Source: Halopseudomonas pertucinogena
Lineage (GTDB): Bacteria; Pseudomonadota; Gammaproteobacteria; Pseudomonadales; Pseudomonadaceae
DNA length: 64,000 nucleotides
Direction of reading: 5' to 3'
Assembly (NCBI RefSeq): GCF_014646575.1
Contig: NZ_BMNN01000001.1
Span: 1,043,423 to 1,107,422, forward strand
This document shows, one piece after another, positions 7,494-16,742 of the stretch. Under the pieces are notes generated by a model. That model was given only the letters and a program-made list of their open reading frames with translations. It did no database searches and was not told the DNA's origin. Within the stretch, counting starts at the first letter, position 1. Each line of letters begins with the position of its first letter. Made by a program: the position numbers and the translations under genes.

Positions 7494-8924
7494 ATGGCCA
7501 GTTTGCAGATATTTTGGATGGCGCTTGCAGCAGTGCTTCTTACCGGCTGGCTGACGAGTGGCTGGTTGCAACTGCGTAACAGTACCCGACTGCGTGAGCG
7601 ACTCGACGACGTCACGCGGGAGTTTCACCAGCTTCAGCTCCAGAGCCAGGATCGGCTCGCCAGCGAGCGTAGCCTGAGCACCCGGATCGAATTGCTTCAG
7701 GAGGCGCTGAACGGGACGGGGCGGGAAAAGGACCGTCTGGAAATCCGCTTGCAGCAATTGCAGAACAGGCACGAGGAGCTGCGGGTGCAGCATTCCACCC
7801 TGCAGGCCAGCCTGGAGCAGCGCCAGCAGCATTTCGACGAGCAGCAGCAGTTGTTGCAGGAGAGCCGCGAGCAGCTGAAGCTGGAGTTCGAGCAATTGGC
7901 CAGTCGCATCTTCGAGGCCAAGGGGCAGACGTTCACCCAGACCAGCCAGCAGTCCCTTGACGCTCTGCTCAAGCCCTTCCGTGAACAGATCGAACAGTTT
8001 CGCAGCAAGGTCGAGGATATCCATCACAAGGACACCCAGCAGCAGGCGGCGCTGGCGCAGGAGCTGCTGCACCTCAAGGAGCTGAATCAGCAGATTACCC
8101 GGGAAGCCCACGACCTCAGCACGGCCCTGCGTGGCCAGAAGAAGACCCAGGGCAACTGGGGCGAGCTGATTCTGGAAAATGTGCTGGAGCGCTCCGGGCT
8201 GCGGTCGGGGGTTGATTTCAGGCGAGAGGTCAGCATGACCACGCGGGAAGGCCAGCGCCAGCGTCCCGACGTGCTGGTTTACCTGCCCCAGGGCAAGCAC
8301 CTCATCATCGATGCCAAGGTGTCGCTCAACGCCTACACCCGCTACATCAACAGTGAGGAAGAAGGGGAGCGGCAGCTTGCGCTGGCTGAACATGTCCATG
8401 CCTTCGGTCAGCGCATACGGGAGCTGGCCGACCGCAATTACTTCGAACTTCCAGGGCTCAATGCGCCCGAGATGGTGTTCATGTTCGTGCCTATCGAGTC
8501 GGCTTTCGTCGAAGCGCTCAAGGCGGACGAAACCCTGTTCCAGAAGGCCATCGAACAGAATGTGCTGGTAGCGACCCCTACAACGCTGCTGACCAGTCTG
8601 AATATCGTGCGCCAGTTATGGCGCTTCGAGGACCAGAACCGCCATACGGCCGAACTCGCGGAGCGGGCAGGTCGGGTCTACGACAAGCTGCGCACTTTCC
8701 TCGGCAGCATGGACGCCGTCGGCAGCAGTCTGGAGAAGGCTACCGACGCTTACCAGAAGGCCTGCAGCCAACTGGTGAGCGGGCGTGGCAACCTGGTCAA
8801 GCAGGTCAGCGAGTTCAAGGAACTGGGCGTCTCGGTCAGGGCCGAACTTGGCGAGCAGTGGACCGATCGTGCCGAGCTTGAACTCGGCCACGATGTACCG
8901 GCGGATTCGATTGAGCTGAAATGA
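7494..8924 (+). CDS. rmuC: DNA recombination protein RmuC
   Basis: 476 residues. ATG 7494 is preferred to GTG 7491; AGGAGA (7483-7488) serves it. An N-terminal membrane anchor (about 3-21) is followed by a long Gln/Glu/Arg-rich coiled coil (about 30-180) and the RmuC domain. That domain contains RPDVLVYLPQGKHLIIDAKV, whose D...DAK pattern fits a PD-(D/E)XK nuclease-like core. RmuC limits inversions between short inverted repeats in E. coli. It stands alone and converges on rnk across a shared hairpin. Confidence 0.93.
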   Translation: MASLQIFWMALAAVLLTGWLTSGWLQLRNSTRLRERLDDVTREFHQLQLQSQDRLASERSLSTRIELLQEALNGTGREKDRLEIRLQQLQNRHEELRVQHSTLQASLEQRQQHFDEQQQLLQESREQLKLEFEQLASRIFEAKGQTFTQTSQQSLDALLKPFREQIEQFRSKVEDIHHKDTQQQAALAQELLHLKELNQQITREAHDLSTALRGQKKTQGNWGELILENVLERSGLRSGVDFRREVSMTTREGQRQRPDVLVYLPQGKHLIIDAKVSLNAYTRYINSEEEGERQLALAEHVHAFGQRIRELADRNYFELPGLNAPEMVFMFVPIESAFVEALKADETLFQKAIEQNVLVATPTTLLTSLNIVRQLWRFEDQNRHTAELAERAGRVYDKLRTFLGSMDAVGSSLEKATDAYQKACSQLVSGRGNLVKQVSEFKELGVSVRAELGEQWTDRAELELGHDVPADSIELK

Positions 8925-8928
8925 GAGG

Positions 8929-8955
8929 AACGGCCCGGCAGAACGCCGGCCGTTT
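8929..8955. terminator. Shared hairpin between convergent rmuC and rnk
   Basis: AACGGCCCGGC (8929-8939), loop AGAAC, GCCGGCCGTT (8945-8954) with one bulged C, then a short T-run. Only 29 bases separate the rmuC stop from the rnk stop, so the hairpin likely serves both genes. Confidence 0.55.
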
Positions 8956-9361
8956 ACAGGTGGAAGTCGCCGCTGGCTTCGGGCTGATATTCGATATCGA
9001 GAATCTTGAGTTTCAACAGACGACCGTTGGGGCCGGTCCAGTCAATGCTCTGGCCTTTCTTCAGGCCGAGCAGGGCGATGCCCACCGGGGCCAGCACGGA
9101 AATGGTGCCTTCGGCGCCGGCCTTGTCCGGGTACACCAGGGTCAGCACCATCTCGCGGCCGCTGCTTTCATCCACGAAACGCACACGCGAGTTCATGGTG
9201 ATCACGTCCGGACCAACGCTGTTATGGCTGACGACCTTGGCCCGGAGTATCTCGTTCTCGAGAGCTTCCATCAGGTCGATCGGCCCATCCAGTGAATCCA
9301 GCACCTCGTCCAGGCGTTGGATATCCAGGCGGGTGAGCACGATAGAGGGGGATTTGCTCAT
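8954..9361 (-). CDS. rnk: Nucleoside diphosphate kinase regulator Rnk
   Basis: 135 residues if translation starts at the ATG at 9361 (MSKSPSIVLTRLD). A second ATG at 9373 lies only 2 bases after AAGGAG, while 9361 is 14 bases from it, so the start is uncertain. The C-terminal half (about 55-130) is a GreA-like FKBP-fold domain (GMALLGLKKGQSIDW...). Rnk binds RNA polymerase in competition with Gre factors and was first found in Pseudomonas as a regulator of nucleoside diphosphate kinase and alginate. It is monocistronic here. Confidence 0.9.
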   Translation of the reverse strand: MSKSPSIVLTRLDIQRLDEVLDSLDGPIDLMEALENEILRAKVVSHNSVGPDVITMNSRVRFVDESSGREMVLTLVYPDKAGAEGTISVLAPVGIALLGLKKGQSIDWTGPNGRLLKLKILDIEYQPEASGDFHL

Positions 9362-9618
9362 GGCGAACAGCATTGCTCCTTGTGGAAAGACAATAAACGT
9401 AAAAATTCAAAAATCGGTAAACGGATGCGTAGCAGAAACCGACAGGACATCGGCATGGATAGACAGTACCAGAATGTAATCTTCTTGCAAGGTTTGTGAA
9501 AGAATGTGCCGCTGGCCTATGCTCAACAACGTCACGGTGCCGGTTCCGTCGAGGTTCGGGAGTTCCCCGCCGTGCAGCACGGCCTGACATTCGCATGCAG
9601 CACCCCTAAGGAGAAGTG

Positions 9619-10536
9619 ATGAAGGACGTTCTGAAACAGGCCATGGATGCCATCAATCAGGTGCTGCTGGGCAAGCCCCAGGCAGTCAAGCTGGCGATGG
9701 CCTGCATCATGGCCCGGGGGCATCTGCTGATCGAGGACCTGCCCGGGATGGGCAAGACCACCCTGTCCCAGGCGCTGGCCAGAGTAATGGGGATGAGCTA
9801 TCAGCGCATCCAGTTCACCAGCGACCTGCTGCCGGGAGACATCCTCGGTACCTCGGTGTTCGATCGTGAGTCGGGCAGCTTCGTTTTTCACCCCGGGCCG
9901 ATTTTCTCCGAGCTGGTACTGGCGGACGAGATCAACCGGGCTACGCCGAAAAGCCAGAGCGCCTTGCTGGAGGCAATGGAAGAAGGGCAGGTGACCATCG
10001 ACGGAGCCACCCGCCCATTGCCCGATCCGTTCTTTGTCATCGCTACCCAGAACCCGGCGACCCAGGGCGGAACCTTCACCCTGCCGGAGTCCCAGCTTGA
10101 CCGCTTCCTGATGCGCCTGTCGCTCGGCTATCCAGCCCCGGCGGCGGAGAAGATGCTGCTGTTGGGTGAGACCGGGCGGGCTCGGCTCGATGCGCTGCAG
10201 CCGGTGCTCACCCGGCAGCAGCTCAGGACCATACAGTCGCTGGTGCCCAGGGTCACCGCAAGCGAGGCTGTGGTGGAGTACATCCTGCGTCTGGTTACCC
10301 GTACCCGGGAGAGTCAGCAGTGCGCCTACGGGCTGTCCCCTCGGGCCAGTCTGGGGCTGCTGGCGGCCGCTCGGGCATGGGCGATGCTGGAAAGCCGCGC
10401 GTACGTCATTCCCGAGGACGTGCAGGCAGTGCTGCCGGCGGTCGTCGGCCACCGCCTTCGTGCCAGCGAAGATCCCGCCGGGCATGGCGGCGGCTCGTTG
10501 GTCCAGCGGCTTCTGAGCGAAGTGGCTGCGGTTTGA
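9619..10536 (+). CDS. MoxR-family AAA+ ATPase
   Basis: 305 residues from ATG 9619 behind AAGGAGAA (9608-9615). Walker A GMGKTT is near residues 43-48, Walker B LADEINR near 100-106, and sensor segments ATQNPATQGG and LPESQLDRFLMR follow, typical of MoxR. These ATPases act as chaperone-like partners of DUF58 and von Willebrand-type proteins. The next two genes encode a DUF58 protein and a membrane transglutaminase, a conserved trio in Pseudomonas. The stop nearly touches the next gene, indicating one operon. Confidence 0.92.
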   Translation: MKDVLKQAMDAINQVLLGKPQAVKLAMACIMARGHLLIEDLPGMGKTTLSQALARVMGMSYQRIQFTSDLLPGDILGTSVFDRESGSFVFHPGPIFSELVLADEINRATPKSQSALLEAMEEGQVTIDGATRPLPDPFFVIATQNPATQGGTFTLPESQLDRFLMRLSLGYPAPAAEKMLLLGETGRARLDALQPVLTRQQLRTIQSLVPRVTASEAVVEYILRLVTRTRESQQCAYGLSPRASLGLLAAARAWAMLESRAYVIPEDVQAVLPAVVGHRLRASEDPAGHGGGSLVQRLLSEVAAV

Positions 10537-10544
10537 TCAGCCGC

Positions 10545-11495
10545 ATGGCCGGACAGACCAGCGGGATGTTCCAGCGCTGGCTGAAGCAACGCATCCCTGC
10601 TGCCAGCCAGGTGCGTCTGAACCATCGACGGATCTTCATCATGCCGACGCGGGCCGGCATGGGATTGCTGATACTGCTGGCGATCATGCTGATCGGCGCG
10701 ATCAACTATCAGAACAGTCTGGTCTACGCGGTGGTATTTACCCTTGGCAGTCTGTTCTGGGTCGGGCTGCATCATACCTACCGCAATCTCGCCGGGCTGG
10801 AACTGCATGCCGGTGGCAGTCCTCCGGTCTTCTGCGGGGAGGACGCCCGCTTCGGGCTGACACTGGTCTCGGAGCGCCGGGAGCACCAGGCTATCGTGCT
10901 GAGCTGGTCGGACAGCCTGCCGCAGCGTACCGATGTGGCGGCGGGGCTGAGCACCAATCTGACGCTCTACCATCCGGCTGAACAGCGCGGCTGGATGCGG
11001 CCGGCGCGGCTGCGGGTCGAGACCCGCTATCCGTTGGGCTGGTTTGTGGCCTGGAGTCTGGTGGACCTGGACTGGCGGGTACTGATATATCCAAAGCCGA
11101 TCAGACTGCCTCTGCCCGCGATGCGCGGGCACGGTGAAGGGGGGGGCGATCAGTTTCTGGTGGAAGGGGTGGACGACTTTCAGGGGTTGCGTGAATATCA
11201 GCCCGGCGACTCCCGGCGGCGACTGGACTGGCGCGCCTGGTCTCGAGGCCAGGGGCTGCACAGCAAGGTTTTTGCCGAGCCGCAGCATGACAGTCGCTGG
11301 CTGACCCTGAGCCAGGCCCCTGGCCTGAATCTCGATCAGCAGCTGGGCTGCCTGGCCGGCTGGATCCTGCAGCTGGAACAGCAACGCCAGCCCTACGGTC
11401 TGGAGCTGCCGGGGGTGCGCATCCAGCCTGCCACCGGAGAGTCGCACCGGGATGTCTGCCTGCGTGCGCTGGCGTTGTATGGAGTGGCGGAATGA
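10545..11495 (+). CDS. DUF58 domain membrane protein
   Basis: About 316 residues. The start is uncertain: ATG 10545 is used; TTG 10533, overlapping the MoxR stop, and ATG 10566 are alternatives, none with a strong ribosome site. Two membrane segments lie near residues 38-80 (GLLILLAIMLIGAINY, VVFTLGSLFWVGL). The DUF58 signature follows as DDFQGLREYQPGDSRRRLDW. It is the expected partner of the MoxR ATPase upstream and overlaps the transglutaminase gene by ATGA. The precise molecular role is not known. Confidence 0.88.
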   Translation: MAGQTSGMFQRWLKQRIPAASQVRLNHRRIFIMPTRAGMGLLILLAIMLIGAINYQNSLVYAVVFTLGSLFWVGLHHTYRNLAGLELHAGGSPPVFCGEDARFGLTLVSERREHQAIVLSWSDSLPQRTDVAAGLSTNLTLYHPAEQRGWMRPARLRVETRYPLGWFVAWSLVDLDWRVLIYPKPIRLPLPAMRGHGEGGGDQFLVEGVDDFQGLREYQPGDSRRRLDWRAWSRGQGLHSKVFAEPQHDSRWLTLSQAPGLNLDQQLGCLAGWILQLEQQRQPYGLELPGVRIQPATGESHRDVCLRALALYGVAE

Positions 11496-13540
11496 ATACG
11501 GCGCATGCATTGATCCCGCGCAATGCGCTGGTCTGGTTGCTGACCGCACAGGTCGTCGTCCTGGTACCCCATCTGCCGCGCCTGCCCCTGTGGGTGGCGG
11601 GGGTATGGATCGGGTGTGCGTTATGGCGGGTCCAGATACAGCGCATGCGCTGGCATTATCCCGGATTGCTGATGCAGATCGTGGCCCTGGCGGCGGTCAC
11701 CCTGGGCGTATTCGTTGCCCAGGGAACGCTGATAGGGCTGGATGCGGCAGTGATGCTGCTGTTGTTGCTGTTCATGCTCAAACTGCTGGAGATGCGCAAA
11801 CCCCGGGACGCACTGGTGGTTATCTACCTGGGATTTTTCATCGTCGCAACGGCCTTCCTGTTCAATCAGGGCATCCCGCTCGCGGTATATCAGTGCTTCT
11901 CGCTGCTGATACTGGTGGCGGCGCTGGTTGGCCTGCAGCAGACCCAGAGCCGCAACGACCCGGCCCGCGCCATGCGTACCGCGGGGGTCATGCTGCTGCA
12001 GGCCGTACCGCTGATGCTGGTGCTGTTCATGCTGTTCCCGCGGCTGGGGCCATTATGGGCAGTGAACGCCCCCGGCGGACAGGCACGCACCGGCCTGGCC
12101 GAAAGCATGGCTCCGGGGGATGTGGCGGACCTGGCCCGGTCCGGCGATCTGGTCTTTCGTGCCGCCTTCGACGGTGCGTTGCCGGCGCAGGCGACCCTGT
12201 ACTGGCGCGCCCTGACCCTGACGCAGTTTGATGGCCACAGCTGGAGTCGTTCGGCCGTGGGTGGCGGGGCCGCCGCAAACTGGGAGCCCCGGGGTGAGCC
12301 TCTGCGCTACCAGATCATCACCGGCGCCAGTCATCAACCCTGGGTCTTCAGCCTGCGGGGCGCCGACAGCGACGACGAGCGTCTGCTGCTCAACAGCGAC
12401 TTCATGCTCCAGGCCCGCCGACCGCTGAGTCAGGGCATTGCCTATCGCGCCACCTCCCGCCCCGACAGCCTGTTGCAGGCCGGGGGGCTCGACCCGCTGC
12501 AGAGGCGGATGTTTCTGCAGCTGCCGGAGGGTTTCGACCCCCGCAGCCGAACCTTTGCCGCGGAACTGCGTCGGCAGTATCCGCAGGATGCCGATCTGAT
12601 CGGGGCGCTGCTGCGTTACTTCAACCACGAGCCCTTCCATTACACCCTGCGCCCGCCGACCCTGGGCAGGCACAGCATTGACGAGTTCCTGTTCGATACC
12701 CGCCGCGGTTTCTGCGCTCATTATGCCGGTGCCATGACCTTCCTGTTGCGCGCTGCGGGTATTCCATCGCGGGTGGTGGCCGGCTATCAGGGAGGCGAAG
12801 TGAACCCGCGCGGCAACTACGTGCTGGTGCATCAGTTCGATGCTCACGCCTGGGTGGAAGCCTGGTTGCCCGGGCAGGGCTGGGTGTCCTTTGATCCGAC
12901 CTTTCAGGTGGCTCCGGAGCGGATCGAGGATGGCCTTCAGTCGGCGCTGCAGGGAGAAGGCAGCTTTCTGGAGGATTCGCCGCTTTCGGCGGTGCGTTAT
13001 CGCAATATCGGCTGGATCAACAGCGCCCGGCTGTTCTGGGATGATGTGAACTATCAGTGGCAGCTGCGGGTGCTGGGTTACCAGAGCGACCGGCAGATGG
13101 ACTTCTTCCGCCGCTGGCTGGGTACCGCAGACTGGCAGCGCATAGGGCTCATTTCCCTGGGCGCGCTGTTGCTCTGCATGGTGCCGGTGGCCTGGTGGAT
13201 CCTGCGCCCGGCCCGTCGCCCGACGGGCTACCGACAGCGGGCCTGGCAGAAGCTCAACCGGCGCCTTGCACGATTGCAGCTGCAGGCCCGTACCGGTGAG
13301 GGGCCGCGGGCCTGGCAGGCGAGACTGGTCGAGGCATTACCGCGACAGCAGGAAGAGATATCGGCCTTCATGGACACTTATGTGGAGCTGACCTACGCCA
13401 GCCCGACCGGGAGCGATGCCTCTCACGCCAGCCGGCTATTGGCGAAGCGGCTGGCAGCGCTGCTGCGGGTACTCCCGCGCCGCAGGCCGCCGCGACCGAC
13501 CAGTCTGGCGAGCTTGCCTGGCAGGCCGCAGGAACGGTAA
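11492..13540 (+). CDS. tgpA: TgpA-like membrane transglutaminase (DUF3488-transglutaminase)
   Basis: 682 residues; the start overlaps the previous stop (ATGA at 11492-11495). About six hydrophobic segments fill residues 10-190 (DUF3488). A periplasmic transglutaminase-like domain follows with Cys in RGFCAHYAG (about 407), His in DAHAWVEAW (about 451) and Asp in FDPT (about 467). One more membrane helix (about 548-570) precedes a cytoplasmic tail. P. aeruginosa TgpA has this layout and was reported as important for viability. With MoxR and DUF58 it forms one translationally coupled operon. Confidence 0.9.
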   Translation: MNTAHALIPRNALVWLLTAQVVVLVPHLPRLPLWVAGVWIGCALWRVQIQRMRWHYPGLLMQIVALAAVTLGVFVAQGTLIGLDAAVMLLLLLFMLKLLEMRKPRDALVVIYLGFFIVATAFLFNQGIPLAVYQCFSLLILVAALVGLQQTQSRNDPARAMRTAGVMLLQAVPLMLVLFMLFPRLGPLWAVNAPGGQARTGLAESMAPGDVADLARSGDLVFRAAFDGALPAQATLYWRALTLTQFDGHSWSRSAVGGGAAANWEPRGEPLRYQIITGASHQPWVFSLRGADSDDERLLLNSDFMLQARRPLSQGIAYRATSRPDSLLQAGGLDPLQRRMFLQLPEGFDPRSRTFAAELRRQYPQDADLIGALLRYFNHEPFHYTLRPPTLGRHSIDEFLFDTRRGFCAHYAGAMTFLLRAAGIPSRVVAGYQGGEVNPRGNYVLVHQFDAHAWVEAWLPGQGWVSFDPTFQVAPERIEDGLQSALQGEGSFLEDSPLSAVRYRNIGWINSARLFWDDVNYQWQLRVLGYQSDRQMDFFRRWLGTADWQRIGLISLGALLLCMVPVAWWILRPARRPTGYRQRAWQKLNRRLARLQLQARTGEGPRAWQARLVEALPRQQEEISAFMDTYVELTYASPTGSDASHASRLLAKRLAALLRVLPRRRPPRPTSLASLPGRPQER

Positions 13541-13573
13541 CCTTTGCGTTGATCAATCAGCCAGGGAACTGCG

Positions 13574-14041
13574 ATGCATCCTTTCAATGCGACACGTCCA
13601 CCCGGCCTGGCGGTAGGTATCGCCCTGGCCGGGTTGCTGCCCTTTGTTACCGGTGCCCTCGGCCTCTGGCTCACACCCGAAGCGTGGCGCGAATGGGTAA
13701 TGCGGGAGTTTCTTGCATTCGCGGCGGTGATACTGGCCTTCATGGGGGCCATTCACTGGGGGCTGGCGATGCGTGCCGAGGAGGGCAGCGAGCGGGCCCC
13801 GATGCAGCTGGGGCTGTCGGTCATCCCTCCGCTGCTGGGATGGTTTGCCCTGAGCCTGCCGACGAACTTCGCAATCCCGGTGTTCTTCTTTGCCTTCGGA
13901 ACGCTGTACTTCGCTGACATCTGGGCGGTCAGAGAGGGATTGGCCCCGGCTTGGTATATCCGGCTGCGCCGGCCCATCAGCCTGGTAATCATTGCATCCA
14001 TGATCGTGGCCTGGGGTGCGACCCTGATCCTGAACTACTGA
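13574..14041 (+). CDS. DUF3429 family inner-membrane protein
   Basis: 155 residues from ATG 13574 behind CAGGGAA. Four to five hydrophobic segments (about 12-35, 48-68, 80-98, 100-118, 132-152) make it an integral inner-membrane protein; the AIHWGLAM segment is typical of DUF3429. Function unknown. It lies 33 bases downstream of the transglutaminase gene and may be read from the same transcript. It converges on yjdM with 12 bases between the stops. Confidence 0.82.
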   Translation: MHPFNATRPPGLAVGIALAGLLPFVTGALGLWLTPEAWREWVMREFLAFAAVILAFMGAIHWGLAMRAEEGSERAPMQLGLSVIPPLLGWFALSLPTNFAIPVFFFAFGTLYFADIWAVREGLAPAWYIRLRRPISLVIIASMIVAWGATLILNY

Positions 14042-14053
14042 TTTGCGCCCGTA

Positions 14054-14395
14054 CTAGCTCTTCTTGACGAATTCCGACTTGAGCTTCATTGCTCCGATGC
14101 CGTCAATTCTGCAATCAATGTCGTGATCCCCACCGACCAGGCGGATGTTCTTCACCTTGGTACCCACCTTGACCACCGATGAGGAGCCCTTGACCTTCAG
14201 GTCCTTGATCACGGTAACGGTGTCGCCGTCCTGCAATACGTTACCGTGGGCATCCTTGATCACCGGCTCATCTGCAGTGGCCCTGGCGCTGCCATCTTTC
14301 GCCCATTCGTGGGCGCACTCCGGGCATACATACTGGATACCGTCTTCATAGGTGTATTCCGAATTGCAGGCAGGGCAATGGGGCAGCGCGCTCAT
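14054..14395 (-). CDS. yjdM: YjdM/PhnA zinc-ribbon protein
   Basis: 113 residues from the ATG at 14395, preceded by GAGGTT; a longer frame to 14488 has no ribosome site. The N-terminus is a zinc ribbon with CPAC and CPEC pairs (residues about 7-28). The PhnA domain follows ([20 protein letters not shown]). Although historically named for alkylphosphonate utilisation, the family has no proven role in phosphonate breakdown, and no phn genes are nearby. Confidence 0.9.
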   Translation of the reverse strand: MSALPHCPACNSEYTYEDGIQYVCPECAHEWAKDGSARATADEPVIKDAHGNVLQDGDTVTVIKDLKVKGSSSVVKVGTKVKNIRLVGGDHDIDCRIDGIGAMKLKSEFVKKS

Positions 14396-14888
14396 GATTG
14401 AACCTCGTGAATACCGGGCTTGCCAGACAGGGCAAGGGGCTGAATCGGAAGGTGGGCGACCATAGCATGGCGTGTGCGGGGTGTCCATTCAGCGGTCCGG
14501 GGGTTTGCTTAAATACTGTTAGAGCTGTAACCTTGTCGACCATATTTAACCCAACGTATTCACATCCGTTTTTTCAGGAGTAGTACAGCGGCCGCCGGCG
14601 AGCGGCAGGAAAGTACGGTCGGAGAGCCAACCCATGTTCATTTCAAAACACCTGAATGGCGCATTCAGTGCACCGATCAGCCACAAAACAATAATTCGCA
14701 ACCATTCTTCCTACAGAGGCTACACATAGCCTGACTCCGCCTGTGCGCCTTCGGCGCTCACCCGGTCCAGCCGACGCATGCTGTCATGGCATTTCCGGCA
14801 CTTTTTTCAATCCCAGACCGCACGTACATCCCCCTTTGCATGGGGTCATAATGCTTCGTGCGCAAAACAATATTGAATAGGCGATTCC
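14396..14888. other. 493-base intergenic region before the symporter gene
   Basis: No convincing coding frame. It should hold the yjdM promoter and the promoter and leader of the symporter operon. Only small hairpins are visible: GAGGCTACACATAGCCTG near 14716 and GCGCCTTCGGCGC near 14745. The second half, near 14855-14880, is AT-richer. I recognise no riboswitch fold and no mobile-element end. Confidence 0.4.
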
Positions 14889-16559
14889 GTGAATTCCGAA
14901 TTATTTCAGTTTTCCACTACGACAGTTCTGCTGTTGATGCTTGCTTTCTACGGCGGTACCTTTCTGCTGTCCAGACGCATCAAGCAGGACGCCAACGATG
15001 CAGACGGTTTCATGATTTCCAACCACCGCATCGGCTACGGCATGGGGGCCGCCAGCATGACGGCCACCTGGATCTGGGCGGCCTCCTTCTATGCGGCGGC
15101 CACCTCGGGTTACACCTACGGTGTATCCGGGCCCCTGCATTACGGTTTCTGGGGTGCGCTGATGATCCTGTTCATCTACCCGTTCGGCCGCCGCTTCCGC
15201 GAACTGGCACCCAACGCCGCTACCCTCGGTGAGGTGATCCATGCCCGTCATGGTGCCTCGAGTCAGCTGATTCTGGCGTTCTCCAACCTGCTGGGCTCGG
15301 TCATCAGCCTGATGGTCAACCTGACGGCAGCGGGTGCGCTGGTATCGGTGCTGTCGCCGTTGTCGTTCCAGGCGGGTATCGTCATCGCGGGACTCGGTGT
15401 GCTCAGCTACACCTTCTATTCCGGATTCCGCGCGTCGGTATTCACCGATTTCGGGCAGTTGATCGCGATGATGGCGATCGCCGTGGTGATTATTCCTGCG
15501 GTGCTGTTCGCCATGGGTGGCCCCTCGGTCGTGGTGGGCAATCTGTCCAACCTGACAAGCGAGCAGGCCAATCTGTTCTCGAAGGAGGCCTTCCTCCATC
15601 AGGGTGCACCCTATTTTGTTGCGGTGCTGGCCTATGCCATCGGTAACCAGACCATTTCCCAGCGTCTGTTCGCCGTGAACGAGGCGCATATCAAGCCAAC
15701 CTTCATCACGGCCACCATCAGTTACGGTGCGATCGTGATCGGTCTGGGCATGATCGGGCTCATGGCTCTGGCCGTCGGCATCCAGCCGCTGGACGGCAAC
15801 ATGAACAACCTGATCCCGCAGATGGTATCGACGTACCTGCCGCCCTTCTTCATCGGCCTGTTCTTCATTCTGGTGATCGGCTCGCTGTCTTCCACGGCGG
15901 ACTCGGATCTGTCGGCGCTGTCCGCCATCATGATGGCGGATGTGTATGGGAAGAACATCGCCCGAAACAAGGCCGATCCCAAAAAGATGCTGATCATCGG
16001 CCGCACCACCATGATCGTCGCCACTGTGCTCGGCATGATCCTGGCGAGCATGTCCTTCGACATCCTGGTGATGCTGGTATTCGTCGGCGCACTGTGGGGA
16101 GCGATCGTGTTCCCGGTCATTGCCAGCTGCTTCTGGGACAGGGTCACCAACGCGGCCTTCACCTGGGCGGTGGCTGCAGCGCTGCTGGTGTTCTGTGTGG
16201 TGCGTTTCGAGCTGCTGCCCATGACGGGCGTGCTGGCCGCAGGTATTGAACTGCTCGCCGCCATCGGTGCGGGCGTGGTTGCAGGGCTGATGGCCTTCGG
16301 ATTCTTCGGCAAGCGGGTGGGGCTGATTGCGTTCCTCATCGGCACGGCCGTGATCGGCTGGATCGGCCTTGGTCAGCTGCGCGAGTACACCGTGCTGCTC
16401 TCCTCTCTCACTGCCTATGGCGTCAGCACCCTGGTGTGCATGGCGATCAGCCTGGCGAGCAAGGAGCGTTTTGATTTCGACACCATTCAGCAACGCGTCA
16501 GCGACTACAACAAGCCGTCGGACGACGAAAAGCTGGAAGGTACATTGACTGCCCATTGA
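14889..16559 (+). CDS. Sodium:solute symporter (SSS family)
   Basis: 556 residues from GTG 14889, with AGGCG about 7 bases upstream. It has 13-15 hydrophobic segments and the SSS landmarks ISNHRIGYGMGAASMTATW near residue 40 and SLSSTADSDLSALS near 333-346. It should import an organic solute with sodium. The substrate cannot be read from the sequence; proline, urea, acetate and pantothenate carriers all share this fold. A small membrane-protein gene follows 49 bases later behind a strong ribosome site. Confidence 0.88.
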   Translation: MNSELFQFSTTTVLLLMLAFYGGTFLLSRRIKQDANDADGFMISNHRIGYGMGAASMTATWIWAASFYAAATSGYTYGVSGPLHYGFWGALMILFIYPFGRRFRELAPNAATLGEVIHARHGASSQLILAFSNLLGSVISLMVNLTAAGALVSVLSPLSFQAGIVIAGLGVLSYTFYSGFRASVFTDFGQLIAMMAIAVVIIPAVLFAMGGPSVVVGNLSNLTSEQANLFSKEAFLHQGAPYFVAVLAYAIGNQTISQRLFAVNEAHIKPTFITATISYGAIVIGLGMIGLMALAVGIQPLDGNMNNLIPQMVSTYLPPFFIGLFFILVIGSLSSTADSDLSALSAIMMADVYGKNIARNKADPKKMLIIGRTTMIVATVLGMILASMSFDILVMLVFVGALWGAIVFPVIASCFWDRVTNAAFTWAVAAALLVFCVVRFELLPMTGVLAAGIELLAAIGAGVVAGLMAFGFFGKRVGLIAFLIGTAVIGWIGLGQLREYTVLLSSLTAYGVSTLVCMAISLASKERFDFDTIQQRVSDYNKPSDDEKLEGTLTAH

Positions 16560-16608
16560 GGGTACATGCGGCCCGCAGCGCGGGCTGCATCCGATAAAGG
16601 AGCATCAC

Positions 16609-16740
16609 ATGCAAACTCTGATCTATGGTAGCTACATCCTGTTCTGGCCCGTTCTGACCCTGATCATGCTCGGCCTGATCGTTGGCGCGGTACTGCGCGA
16701 CGTGCGTGAAGCCAAGCGCAACGGTTCCGAACTGGTCTGA
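16609..16740 (+). CDS. 43-residue membrane protein, putative small subunit of the symporter
   Basis: ATG 16609 behind AAAGGAG (16596-16602) encodes 43 residues: one transmembrane helix (about 5-29, including WPVLTLIMLGLIVGAVL) and a short charged tail, DVREAKRNGSELV. The gene is below usual gene-finder length. The ribosome site, hydrophobic profile and position right after an SSS carrier match the small partner proteins annotated beside such transporters in Pseudomonas. It ends 2 bases before the stop of the convergent FUSC gene. Function is inferred from context. Confidence 0.75.
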   Translation: MQTLIYGSYILFWPVLTLIMLGLIVGAVLRDVREAKRNGSELV

Positions 16741-16742
16741 TC

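Noticed and set aside
14901..16556. 551-codon open frame on the - strand
   Set aside because: Exact antisense of the symporter gene, composition of a shadow frame (His/Asp/Gln-rich).
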